Below, piece after piece: positions 43,314-50,437 of a DNA stretch of 64,000 nucleotides. The position numbers and the translations under genes are program-made. This DNA comes from an uncultured Bacteroidales bacterium (lineage in GTDB: Bacteria; Bacteroidota; Bacteroidia; Bacteroidales; UBA932). The notes beneath the pieces were generated by a model, which did no database searches, was not told the origin of the DNA, and saw nothing but the letters and a program-made list of their open reading frames with translations. Where the stretch lies: NCBI GenBank assembly GCA_900316525.1, contig ONDF01000015.1, positions 1-64,000 of the forward strand, in the 5' to 3' direction. How positions within the stretch are numbered: position 1 is the first letter of the stretch; each line of letters begins with the position of its first letter.

Positions 43314-44573
43314 ATGAAAAGAGTGTTGATACTGTTCCTGCTGGCCTTCGCCGCCGTGCAAGCGGAAGCCCAGGACCTGACACAATATAAGAAGATCGTC
43401 AAGGATCTGAGTTCCTGGAGGTACCAGGGCCGCGGCTATGCCCGCGACGGGGCCAACAAGGCTGGCAAGTACCTGGAGAAGGCCTACCGCAAGGCCGGCG
43501 TGGATGCCGTCACCCGCCAGCATTTCACCTTGGACATCAACACCTTCGCCGGGGATATGAAGCTTTCTGTCGACGGGCGGAGAATGGTTCCCGGGACGGA
43601 TTTCACCGTACGCGAGTACTGCCCGGGCGTGGAAGGGACCTATCCGGTCTATTTCATCGACACCCTCCATTACGATGCCGCGAAGATCTTCGCCGACCTG
43701 GCGAAGCCCGAGTACAAGGACGCATTCGTCGTGTGCGATTTCTGGTTCACCTACAAGCACCGGGAGGACTTCCAGAAGCTCCAGAGCGCGGACGGCGCCC
43801 CGAACGCGGGCCTCATCCTCACCTGGGACGAGCCGCTGAAGTTCTACAAGGCCTACGGCGAGAAGGTGAACCCCAAGCCGGTCATCTGGCTGCTCTCGAA
43901 GCAGATCCCCCGCGGTTCCCGGAGCATCACCGTGGACATCGACAACAAGTTCTACAAGAACTACCAGTGTTTCAACGTCATCGCCTCGGTGGAGGGCGCC
44001 CGCCACGACAGCTGCTATGTCTTCACGGCCCATTACGACCACCTGGGCAACCTCGGCCGCCGGGTGTTCTATCCCGGAGCCAATGACAATGCCTCCGGCA
44101 CCGCCGCCCTCGTCACGCTGGCCGCCTACTTCGCGCAGCATCGGCCCAAGTACGATATGCTGTTCATCGCCTTCTCCGGCGAGGACGCGAATCTCCGCGG
44201 CTCGGAGTACTATGCGCAGCATCCGGTCTTCCCGCTGGAAATGATCCGGTACCTGATCAACGTGGACATGATCGGTGACAACAACCCTGTCCTGTACTGC
44301 GAGACCAGCGACCAGGGACAGCGGGGCTTCGAGCTGATCGAGCGCATCAACGCGGAGAAGGGCTATTTCAAGTCCCTGAACCACGGCAAGCTGGCGGCGA
44401 ACAGCGACCATTATCCCTTTGCCAGGCGCGGGATTCCCTGCATCTTCCTGGAAGACGAGGATGGGGACGCCTATCCGTATTACCACACGCCGCTGGACAA
44501 CTGGAAGAATGCCGTCTTTGACAGTTATGAGCCTGTTTTCAAGCTGATTACCGATTTCATTGAACAATATTAA
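43314..44573 (+). CDS. M28-family zinc aminopeptidase, secreted
   Basis: A 419-residue exported peptidase with a signal peptide (VQAEAQ, about 20). The C-terminal M28 domain has the two-zinc ligand set: His in FTAHYDHLG, Asp in GANDNASG, Glu-Glu region FSGEDANLRGSEYY, Asp in INVDMIGD and His in YYHTPLD. A PA-like insertion region (about 100-210) precedes it. It should remove N-terminal residues from peptides in the periplasm. It is followed after 15 nt by the Na/Pi cotransporter fusion gene, apparently in one transcript. Confidence 0.9.
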   Translation: MKRVLILFLLAFAAVQAEAQDLTQYKKIVKDLSSWRYQGRGYARDGANKAGKYLEKAYRKAGVDAVTRQHFTLDINTFAGDMKLSVDGRRMVPGTDFTVREYCPGVEGTYPVYFIDTLHYDAAKIFADLAKPEYKDAFVVCDFWFTYKHREDFQKLQSADGAPNAGLILTWDEPLKFYKAYGEKVNPKPVIWLLSKQIPRGSRSITVDIDNKFYKNYQCFNVIASVEGARHDSCYVFTAHYDHLGNLGRRVFYPGANDNASGTAALVTLAAYFAQHRPKYDMLFIAFSGEDANLRGSEYYAQHPVFPLEMIRYLINVDMIGDNNPVLYCETSDQGQRGFELIERINAEKGYFKSLNHGKLAANSDHYPFARRGIPCIFLEDEDGDAYPYYHTPLDNWKNAVFDSYEPVFKLITDFIEQY

Positions 44574-44588
44574 CACCTCGATACCCCT

Positions 44589-46547
44589 ATGCTTATCGTC
44601 CTGAAACTTCTCGGCTCGATCGCCCTGCTGATCTACGGCATGAAAGTGATGAGCGAGGCCCTCCAGAAGATGGCGGGTCCGCAACTGCGTCACTTGCTGG
44701 GCGCGATGACCACCAACCGCTTCTCCGGTGTCGCCACCGGCGCGCTCGTGACCGTCGCGGTCCAGTCCTCCGCCGCTACCACCGTGATGACGGTGTCCTT
44801 CGTGAACGCAGCCCTGCTTACGCTCACGCAGGCCATCTCGATCATCATGGGCGCGAACATCGGCACGACGATGAGCGCCTGGATCATGTCGGCGGGCTTC
44901 TCCTTCAATATGGCGGATATGGTGTGGCCTGCCTTCCTCGTGGGCATCATCCTGATCCAGCTGGGCAAGCACCGCTACATCGGCGATTTCCTGTTCGGCC
45001 TCAGCTTCCTGCTGTTCGCCCTGGGGATGCTCAAGCAGACGGGCGTGGAGATGGACCTCGCCAGCAAGCCGGCCGTGGTCGCCTTCTTCTCGAGTTTCAA
45101 GACCAATTACGGGACCATCCTGCTGTTCCTGCTGATCGGCACGATCCTGACGGCGATGGTGCAGAGTTCGGCGGCGCTGATGGCCATCACGATGGTCCTT
45201 TGCGCGACCGGTGCGATTTCTATCTATCAGGGCATCGCCCTGGTGATGGGCGAGAACATCGGCACGACGGTGACGGCGAACCTGGCCGCGCTGAGCGCGA
45301 ATACGCAGGCGCGCCGGACGGCGATGGCGCACCTGGTGTTCAATGTGTTCGGCGTCATCTGGGTGCTCATCTTCTTCTTCCCGTTCGTTCGGATGGTGTG
45401 CGGCCTGGTGGGGCTGGACCCCACGGCCGCCGAGCAGAGCCCCACGCAGCTTTCCTTCGCCCTGGCGACGTTCCACACGTGCTTCAACGTCATCAACACG
45501 GCCGTGCTGATCTGGTTCATCCCGCAGATCGAAAAGCTCGTGTGCTTCCTGATCAAGCCCAAGAAGACCGAGGACGAGGATGAATTCCGCCTGCAGTACA
45601 TCCGCGGCGGCATTATGAAGACCCCGGAAATCTCCGTCCTGCAGGCGCAGAAGGAGATCGTGGTCTTCGGCGAGCGGATGGAACGCATGTTCGGCATGGT
45701 GAAGGAGCTTTACGGCATCCAGGACGAGCAGGCCTTCGACAAGCTCTTTGACCGCATCAAGAAGGTCGAGGAGGTGAGCGACAAGATGGAGAACGAAATC
45801 GGCCGCTACCTTGGCGACGTGGGATCGGCCCATTTGTCCGATGACACCAAGCAGAAGATCCGCGCGATGCTCCGCCAGATCGGCGAGCTCGAGTCCGTGG
45901 GCGACAGCTGCTTCAACCTGGCCCGCATCCTGCGCCGCAAGCGGGAGAACAAGGTCGTTTTCGGCGAGGAGCAGGAGACCGGTGTGGCCGAGATGTTCGC
46001 CTTGATCGACGAAGCCCTGGCCCGGATGAACGAATCCCTGGCCAACCGCCGGGAGAAGGTCTCCATCGTGGACTCCGAGGATGTCGAACGCCGCATCAAC
46101 CTCTGCCGGAACACGCTCAAGCAGAAGAACATCGAGAACCTGGACGCCCAGGTGTACGGGTACGACCTCGGCACCGTGTTCTCCGACCTCATCGGCGAGT
46201 GCGAGAAGACGGGCGACTACATCATCAACGTCGTGGAGGCCCGCCTGGGCGCCGTCCGCAACGGCATCCGTTTCCGCGGACTGCAGATCGACCCGGACGC
46301 CAGGGAGGTTACCGCGGACGGAGAACTCGTGGAGCTGTCCATCCACGAGTACAACCTGCTGAAGCTGTTCCTGGAGAACGTGGGCGAGACTTTCTCGGTG
46401 CAGGAACTGCACAAGAAGTGCTGGTCTGAGAATACGGCGACGAATGACCGGGTCGTGGAAACCTATATCAGCCGCCTCCGCCGCAAGATCGGCCCTTATG
46501 CCGAGAATGTGATCACCAAGGAAGGGGAGGGGTACTGCTTCCAGTAG
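44589..46547 (+). CDS. Na/Pi cotransporter fused to PhoU-like and OmpR/PhoB DNA-binding domains
   Basis: A single uninterrupted 652-residue frame with three parts. Residues 1-325 are an NptA/NaPi-II-type transporter with two inverted repeats, each having a QSSA motif (59-62, 192-195) and a GANIGTT/GENIGTT motif (88-94, 221-227). Residues about 345-555 are a helical PhoU-like domain (ENEIGRYLGD, IGELESVGDSCFNLAR). Residues about 558-652 are a complete OmpR/PhoB-type winged helix: LSIHEYNLLKLFLENVGETF, recognition helix DRVVETYISRLRRKIG and wing ENVITKEGEGYCF. Ordinary NptA proteins end after the PhoU part. The chain should couple phosphate transport to DNA binding at the membrane. No response-regulator receiver domain is present. 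Confidence 0.9.
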   Translation: MLIVLKLLGSIALLIYGMKVMSEALQKMAGPQLRHLLGAMTTNRFSGVATGALVTVAVQSSAATTVMTVSFVNAALLTLTQAISIIMGANIGTTMSAWIMSAGFSFNMADMVWPAFLVGIILIQLGKHRYIGDFLFGLSFLLFALGMLKQTGVEMDLASKPAVVAFFSSFKTNYGTILLFLLIGTILTAMVQSSAALMAITMVLCATGAISIYQGIALVMGENIGTTVTANLAALSANTQARRTAMAHLVFNVFGVIWVLIFFFPFVRMVCGLVGLDPTAAEQSPTQLSFALATFHTCFNVINTAVLIWFIPQIEKLVCFLIKPKKTEDEDEFRLQYIRGGIMKTPEISVLQAQKEIVVFGERMERMFGMVKELYGIQDEQAFDKLFDRIKKVEEVSDKMENEIGRYLGDVGSAHLSDDTKQKIRAMLRQIGELESVGDSCFNLARILRRKRENKVVFGEEQETGVAEMFALIDEALARMNESLANRREKVSIVDSEDVERRINLCRNTLKQKNIENLDAQVYGYDLGTVFSDLIGECEKTGDYIINVVEARLGAVRNGIRFRGLQIDPDAREVTADGELVELSIHEYNLLKLFLENVGETFSVQELHKKCWSENTATNDRVVETYISRLRRKIGPYAENVITKEGEGYCFQ

Positions 46548-46556
46548 CCTTTTCCC

Positions 46557-46997
46557 TTACATAAGCATTGCTTCACAACCTTCCAGGATATCTTGGAAGG
46601 TTGTTTCGAAATCCCCCGTATACCACGGGTCCGCGACGTCCCGGCCGACGCCCGTGTAGGACATCATCAGGTGGATCTTCCCGTCCGGGTCGTCCGGGAT
46701 GATCCGCTTGATGAGCCGGAGGTTCCAGGCGTCCATGCAGATGATGCGGTCGAACCGGTCGTAATCGGCCCGGGTCACCTGCCGGGCCCGCTTCTCCTTG
46801 TCGAAAGGCACGCCGTGCTGCGAGAGGCAGCGCTTGGCTGGCGGATAGATGGGATTGCCGATCTCTTCCGTGGAGACGGCGGCGGATTCGATATGCCAGG
46901 CCCTTTCCAGGCCGCGGCTGCGCACCAGGGCTTTCAGGATGAACTCGGCCATCGGGCTGCGGCAGATGTTGCCGTGGCAGACAAAAAGGACTCTCAT
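46557..46997 (-). CDS. Low-molecular-weight protein-tyrosine phosphatase
   Basis: A 146-residue LMW-PTP with the P-loop CHGNICRS (Cys7 nucleophile, Arg13) directly after the first beta strand, and the general-acid loop DPWYTGDFE near residues 122-130. It dephosphorylates protein tyrosines in the cytoplasm. It overlaps the upstream AlkD-like gene by 4 nt (ATGA), so the two are coupled. No tyrosine kinase is adjacent. Confidence 0.92.
   Translation of the reverse strand: MRVLFVCHGNICRSPMAEFILKALVRSRGLERAWHIESAAVSTEEIGNPIYPPAKRCLSQHGVPFDKEKRARQVTRADYDRFDRIICMDAWNLRLIKRIIPDDPDGKIHLMMSYTGVGRDVADPWYTGDFETTFQDILEGCEAMLM
46575..46604. terminator. Perfect 11-bp inverted repeat at the 3' end of the phosphatase gene
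   Basis: ACAACCTTCCA / TGGAAGGTTGT surround an 8-nt loop. It lies 27 nt past the stop of the plus-strand Na/Pi fusion gene and inside the opposite phosphatase gene. The plus-strand tail (TTGTTTCG) is only weakly U-rich, so termination is likely but not certain. Confidence 0.5.
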
Positions 46998-47731
46998 TTC
47001 TTCAGGTATTGCTGGCGTTCCGCTTCGGGAAACTTTTCGATGGCATAACGGAGCATCGTCCGGGGCATGGTCTGCCAGCGGGGCTCCAGGTATTGGACGA
47101 GCGCATCCTTGTCGCGCTTCCCGGCTTCCCGCAGCAGCCAGCCCACGGCCTTGTGGATGAGGTCGTGCGGATGATGAAGCAGGATGTCGGCGATGTCGAA
47201 AGTGTCCTGCAGTTGCCCGTGCCGGATGAACGTCATCGTGCTGACGATGCCGATGCGCTGCTCCCAGATCGTCTTTCCGTTCCGGGCCAGGTCATACAGC
47301 AACTGCCGGTCCTTGTCCAGCAGCCAGACGCCCAGCAGGGGATAGCAGCTCAAGTCCACCAAATCCCAGTTGTTGATCCGGTCGGTATGGGCGAGGTAGA
47401 AATCGACGCAGTCCTGCTGCTTCATTCCGGGCTTGGTTTCTGTCCTTTCGGCCTTACCAGATGACCTCTTTCCATGCGAAAATATCTCGACCAACGTTAA
47501 CAGCGCGGCCAGCCGCACCTCGTGATACTCGCTGGCGATGCATTCTTCCAAGTCCTGCAGGCTGGTTTCCCGCCAGCAGGCCTTCACAAGCTCCCGCGTC
47601 ACGGGCACCTTGATTCCGAGGAACTTGTCACCCTCGCCATACTGTCCGGGCCCCGTCTTAAAGAACCTGGACAGACCTTCCACCTGGCTCGCATCGGCCC
47701 GCGCGGTGATTGCTTGAAGAAGAATATTCAT
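46994..47731 (-). CDS. AlkD-like DNA alkylation repair protein
   Basis: A 245-residue ALK/HEAT-repeat protein of the AlkC/AlkD glycosylase family. The matching segments are GEGDKFLGIKVPVTRELVK, the NNWDLVDLSCY motif and the C-terminal HKAVGWLLREAGKRD...PRTMLRYAIEKFP. AlkD removes positively charged alkylated bases. A short basic insert (about residues 86-102, HGKRSSGKAERTETKPG) interrupts one HEAT helix pair. It is upstream of, and overlaps, the tyrosine phosphatase gene. The sequence before it becomes AT-rich. Confidence 0.88.
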   Translation of the reverse strand: MNILLQAITARADASQVEGLSRFFKTGPGQYGEGDKFLGIKVPVTRELVKACWRETSLQDLEECIASEYHEVRLAALLTLVEIFSHGKRSSGKAERTETKPGMKQQDCVDFYLAHTDRINNWDLVDLSCYPLLGVWLLDKDRQLLYDLARNGKTIWEQRIGIVSTMTFIRHGQLQDTFDIADILLHHPHDLIHKAVGWLLREAGKRDKDALVQYLEPRWQTMPRTMLRYAIEKFPEAERQQYLKK

Positions 47732-47783
47732 GGATATCGCTGGCTTTGTTCGGCTTTTCTAAGACAGTTGCATTCTTTTTCTA

Positions 47784-47797
47784 AAGATACGAAAAAA
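47784..47797. repeat. Left 14-bp direct repeat of the AT-rich islet
   Basis: AAGATACGAAAAAA here is identical to 49234-49247. The pair brackets the AT-rich islet. The motif also resembles a Bacteroidota -7 box (TATCTT on the minus strand) followed by a T-tract, so chance is possible. Confidence 0.5.
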
Positions 47798-47805
47798 GCC
47801 TGAAA

Positions 47806-47832
47806 ACGGAAAATACCGTCACTATTTTCCGT
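47806..47832. repeat. 9-bp inverted repeat at the left end of the islet
   Basis: ACGGAAAAT and ATTTTCCGT enclose 9 nt. It lies between the AlkD-like gene and the winged-helix ORF. An operator or a terminus is possible. Confidence 0.4.
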
Positions 47833-47858
47833 AAATACACATCGCTGCCCAATCGAGA

Positions 47859-48209
47859 ATGCACATATCGGTCCAAAGTATCAAATCGGTCCTTTCAAAG
47901 TCTCAATTTGATACTTTGAATTGTACTTTGGAGGAATTAGCGATCATCAAAGCAATCCAAGACAATCCTCATATCACGCAAGAGAGTTTGAGAAGCACCA
48001 TCCATAAATCGATCGCTACGGTGAAGCGACTTATGGTGGCTTTGCAGGAAAAAGGGATCCTAGAGCGCAAAAAAGGAAAGAGCAACGGTGAACAGGTGGA
48101 CAACGGATTGACAAGGCTTCTTCTTTTGACTTTCTCCGAATACTTCCTTTCCTCCAACTGTATTGTATTTCTGTCGCCCATTATGAACTTGTCTCGAAAT
48201 TTTTTGTAA
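47859..48209 (+). CDS. Winged-helix fragment, RecG-like/AlbA_2 protein C-terminus type
   Basis: A 116-residue ORF. Residues about 27-75 (ELAIIKAIQDNPHITQESL, TVKRLMVALQEKGILERKKG) form a winged helix like that ending AlbA_2/RecG-like ATP-binding proteins. The preceding 25 residues are encoded across a perfect 13-bp inverted repeat and may not be real protein. The last 30 residues are hydrophobic and do not fit the family. It is most likely a truncated remnant rather than a functional regulator. Confidence 0.45.
   Translation: MHISVQSIKSVLSKSQFDTLNCTLEELAIIKAIQDNPHITQESLRSTIHKSIATVKRLMVALQEKGILERKKGKSNGEQVDNGLTRLLLLTFSEYFLSSNCIVFLSPIMNLSRNFL
47874..47918. repeat. Perfect 13-bp inverted repeat
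   Basis: CAAAGTATCAAAT (47874-47886) and ATTTGATACTTTG (47906-47918) are exact reverse complements 19 nt apart, inside the 5' part of the winged-helix ORF. It could be a cruciform, an operator or the end of a small element. Confidence 0.6.
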
Positions 48210-48225
48210 AATTGTAATAATACTG

Positions 48226-48256
48226 TTTGTAAATTACATTTATTATTTTACATTTG
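48226..48256 (+). promoter_or_regulatory. Promoter of the unrecognised islet gene
   Basis: TTTG (48226-48229), a 19-nt spacer and TACATTTG (48249-48256) match the Bacteroidota promoter exactly. Transcription would begin near 48262, which excludes the ATG at 48254 as a start. Confidence 0.7.
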
Positions 48257-48298
48257 CAGAAAAATAACATGACAACAATTTTACAAATATTAAAAATC

Positions 48299-48964
48299 AT
48301 GGCTACTACGCTTGAAGAATTGACTGCCCTCCGGGAGCAAATGGTTGCTGCAGGGCTCTCTACTGCCGAAATCGATGCTAAAATCGAAACTCTGAAAGGA
48401 GAGATTGCCATCGAGAATGACTATCCTTCTATCCTTGAATCAGTACAGGGGCTTATAGAGCCTGTGGTGAGCAAATGGCACTACAAGAATATAAACCTGA
48501 CTTTTCGGTTTGACAACAAAGGGCTTTCACTCGCTTTCTCTGAGCTGGATGGTGATAACAAAATCTTCTATCAAAGGGAAGACGTACCTGTAGTCCAATT
48601 CCGTCAGGAGCGCGATACCTCTCGTTATCGTGTCAATGGTGCCGGTCCTTTAAATAAGAAAGAGATGGCGAGGACCGTTGTAGAACTATATGTCCGAGAG
48701 CATGCTACAGATGACGAAATGACCGTTAAAAGGGCGTTGATGGGCTTGGATGTGAGCATTACCAAGTTTATCCGGACTAAGGAAGAGTATGACTTGGAGA
48801 AGATAAAGTCCCGCGATAAGAACTTTGGCATTAGGGCTGTACCTGTTACGTGGGATAAGGGTATCCTTTATGTTTCCACCCAGTGGTCAGTGGACCGTTC
48901 GGATGAACTGATGGAGAAAGTAAATGCCCAGCCCTGGGGGATTAAGATTGAGAAGATCCAATAA
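48299..48964 (+). CDS. Unrecognised 221-residue protein of the AT-rich islet
   Basis: I do not recognise this protein. Residues 1-40 are predicted helical (TLEELTALREQMVAAGLSTAEIDAKIETLKGEI). The rest is mixed alpha/beta and begins WHYKNINLTFRFDNKGLSLAF. There is no signal peptide or membrane segment. The start at 48299 is preferred because the promoter places transcription start near 48262; 48269 would add 10 residues. Codon use differs from flanking genes. A small two-helix membrane-protein gene follows 5 nt later, so the pair forms an operon. Confidence 0.65.
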   Translation: MATTLEELTALREQMVAAGLSTAEIDAKIETLKGEIAIENDYPSILESVQGLIEPVVSKWHYKNINLTFRFDNKGLSLAFSELDGDNKIFYQREDVPVVQFRQERDTSRYRVNGAGPLNKKEMARTVVELYVREHATDDEMTVKRALMGLDVSITKFIRTKEEYDLEKIKSRDKNFGIRAVPVTWDKGILYVSTQWSVDRSDELMEKVNAQPWGIKIEKIQ

Positions 48965-48969
48965 TCGCC

Positions 48970-49155
48970 ATGAAAAAGATCATCATGACTTCTTTCCTAC
49001 AAGTGGTTTGCATCGCGCTTACGATAGTCTCTATTCAAGCCGAGGTCTTGGGTGGAGCCATAGGATTCGGTATTTGCACCTTACTCTGCATTCCTACAAT
49101 TATACGTTATTCGATAGAATATGGGGAAAAGAAAGTATGGAAAAAGACTGATTGA
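48970..49155 (+). CDS. Small two-helix membrane protein
   Basis: A 61-residue protein with two hydrophobic stretches (about 5-24 and 27-45) and a basic C-terminus (GEKKVWKKTD). It starts 5 nt after the unrecognised 221-residue gene and is probably co-transcribed with it. No family is recognised. The pairing of a soluble protein with a tiny membrane protein in an acquired islet resembles toxin/immunity or small defence modules, but nothing in the sequence proves that. Confidence 0.5.
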   Translation: MKKIIMTSFLQVVCIALTIVSIQAEVLGGAIGFGICTLLCIPTIIRYSIEYGEKKVWKKTD

Positions 49156-49233
49156 ACAGGATGCACCTATCGACAATTGGGGTTGCTAATAAAGATCTGG
49201 CCCAACCGTTGATCGAAACGGCAATTTCGCCCT

Positions 49234-49247
49234 AAGATACGAAAAAA
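49234..49247. repeat. Right 14-bp direct repeat of the AT-rich islet
   Basis: AAGATACGAAAAAA is identical to 47784-47797. Its A-tract also serves as the U-tract of the tRNA-Phe terminator. Confidence 0.5.
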
Positions 49248-49266
49248 CCCGCTGAATATCAGCGGG
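49242..49266 (-). terminator. Terminator of tRNA-Phe
   Basis: On the minus strand CCCGCTGA / TCAGCGGG (8-bp stem, 3-nt loop) is followed by TTTTTT, 6 nt downstream of the tRNA 3' end. Confidence 0.92.
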
Positions 49267-49272
49267 CTTTCG

Positions 49273-49345
49273 TGGTGCTGGGAAGAATCGAACTGCCGAC
49301 ACATGGATTTTCAGTCCATTGCTCTACCATCTGAGCTACAGCACC
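49273..49345 (-). tRNA. tRNA-Phe (GAA)
   Basis: The minus strand folds into a full cloverleaf: acceptor GGTGCTG pairing with CAGCACC, a D arm (GCTCAGATGGTAGAGC), an anticodon stem ATGGA/TCCAT with loop CTGAAAA (anticodon GAA) and a T arm containing GTTCGATTC. The discriminator is A, and CCA is not encoded. It is an isolated tRNA gene with its own promoter and terminator. Confidence 0.97.
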
Positions 49346-49359
49346 ATCGTTTGGGATTG

Positions 49360-49390
49360 CAAAGTTAGGTATTTTTTCTGAGTTTGCAAA
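49360..49390 (-). promoter_or_regulatory. Promoter of tRNA-Phe
   Basis: Minus-strand TTTG (49387-49390), a 19-nt spacer and TAACTTTG (49360-49367) form a canonical promoter 14 nt before the tRNA 5' end. Confidence 0.75.
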
Positions 49391-49395
49391 TATTT

Positions 49396-50427
49396 TTAAA
49401 GTAAATCCCGCAACTGTCGGATTTTTTCCGGGGTCGTGGCCCAGCTGGTGGCGAAGCGGACAACGGTGTGAGTAGAGTCGTAGGGCTCCCAGATGTCGAA
49501 GCCGACTTTCGTGGAGAGGGCTTCCATGTAGTTGTTTTCCAGGATGACGAACTGCTGATTGGTCGGGGTTTCGAGGAAGAAGGGGATACCTTTTTCCTTG
49601 AGGACGGCGATCATTTCCTGGGCCCGGTCGATGGCGTTTGCAGCGATGCGGCCGTAGAGGTTGTCCGTGAAGAGGGTGTCGAACTGGACGCCGAGGAGGC
49701 GGCCTTTCGCCAGGAGGGCGCCGTGCTGCTTGATGGTGGTGAAGAAGTGCTTCGGGGCCTTCTTCGTAAAGACGACGGCCTCGCCGCAGAGGGCGCCGAC
49801 CTTGGTTCCGCCGATGTAGAAGACGTCGCAGAGGCCGGCCAGGTCCGTCAGGGTGAAGTCGCAGGCGGGGCTGGCGAGGGCGTAGCCCAGGCGGGCGCCG
49901 TCGACGAACAGCGGCAGGCCGTACTTATGGGCAATCGCCTGGAGTTCAGCGAGTTCGGCACGGGTGTAGATGGTTCCGTATTCCGTGGACAGGGAAATGT
50001 ATACGAGGCCCGGCCATACCATATGGTCCTTGTTCGGATCCGCGGCGGAGGCGGCGAGGAAGTCTTCCAGTTCGCCCGCGTCCATCTTTCCGTGATGCTG
50101 GGGGAGGGTCAGGACCTTGTGGCCGGTGTACTCGATCGCGCCTGCCTCATGGACGGCAATATGGCCGGTTTGCACGGCGACGGCGCCCTCGTAGTCCGCG
50201 AGCATCGCGGCGATGATGGTGGAGTTGGTCTGGGTGCCGCCCACGAGGAGATGGACCTCTCCCTCCGGACAGTTGCACGCATCCAGGATCTTCCGCTTCG
50301 CGCTTTGGGTGTACGGATCGTTGCCGTAGCCGTCCAGCTGTTCGAAGTTGGTCTCGGTGAGCCGCTTGAGAATCTCCGGATGGGCCCCTTCCGCGTAATC
50401 GCATCTGAATAAAAGCATATCGTTCAT
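49396..50427 (-). CDS. ltaE: Low-specificity L-threonine aldolase
   Basis: A 343-residue fold-I PLP enzyme that cleaves L-threonine/allo-threonine to glycine and acetaldehyde. The signatures are FRCDYAEGAHPEIL, VHLLVGGTQTNSTIIAAML, LFVDGARLGYAL and the PLP-lysine motif YIGGTKVGALCGEAV (near residue 200). It starts 10 nt after hisIE and is apparently the last gene of the his operon. Glycine made here could feed the glycine cleavage system encoded at 59982-64000. Confidence 0.92.
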   Translation of the reverse strand: MNDMLLFRCDYAEGAHPEILKRLTETNFEQLDGYGNDPYTQSAKRKILDACNCPEGEVHLLVGGTQTNSTIIAAMLADYEGAVAVQTGHIAVHEAGAIEYTGHKVLTLPQHHGKMDAGELEDFLAASAADPNKDHMVWPGLVYISLSTEYGTIYTRAELAELQAIAHKYGLPLFVDGARLGYALASPACDFTLTDLAGLCDVFYIGGTKVGALCGEAVVFTKKAPKHFFTTIKQHGALLAKGRLLGVQFDTLFTDNLYGRIAANAIDRAQEMIAVLKEKGIPFFLETPTNQQFVILENNYMEALSTKVGFDIWEPYDSTHTVVRFATSWATTPEKIRQLRDLL

Positions 50428-50437
50428 GATCAATGAA

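Larger units (their letters stand above)
47784..49247. other. AT-rich islet, probable horizontally acquired remnant
   Basis: About 1.45 kb is markedly richer in A and T than the flanking genes and uses A/T-ending codons. It holds a winged-helix fragment, an unrecognised 221-residue protein and a small membrane protein. It is bounded by 14-bp direct repeats and lies just beyond the 3' end of tRNA-Phe. No integrase or transposase is present, so it would be a degenerate or satellite insertion. Confidence 0.55.

Noticed and set aside
42213..46412. A 1399-codon minus-strand frame continuing upstream of the zinc dehydrogenase
   Set aside because: Only the last 338 codons are the real dehydrogenase. 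The rest is antisense to the M28 peptidase and the Na/Pi fusion, and is composition-driven.
44589..46547. The possibility that the DNA-binding domain is a separate downstream gene
   Set aside because: The frame is uninterrupted, there is no ATG with a plausible start context between the PhoU-like part and the winged helix, and the two are joined by a short linker in the same frame.
47732..49300. A tRNA-3'-end attachment duplication typical of integrative elements
   Set aside because: No second copy of the tRNA-Phe 3' end was found at the far side of the islet. Only the 14-bp repeat outside the tRNA is present.
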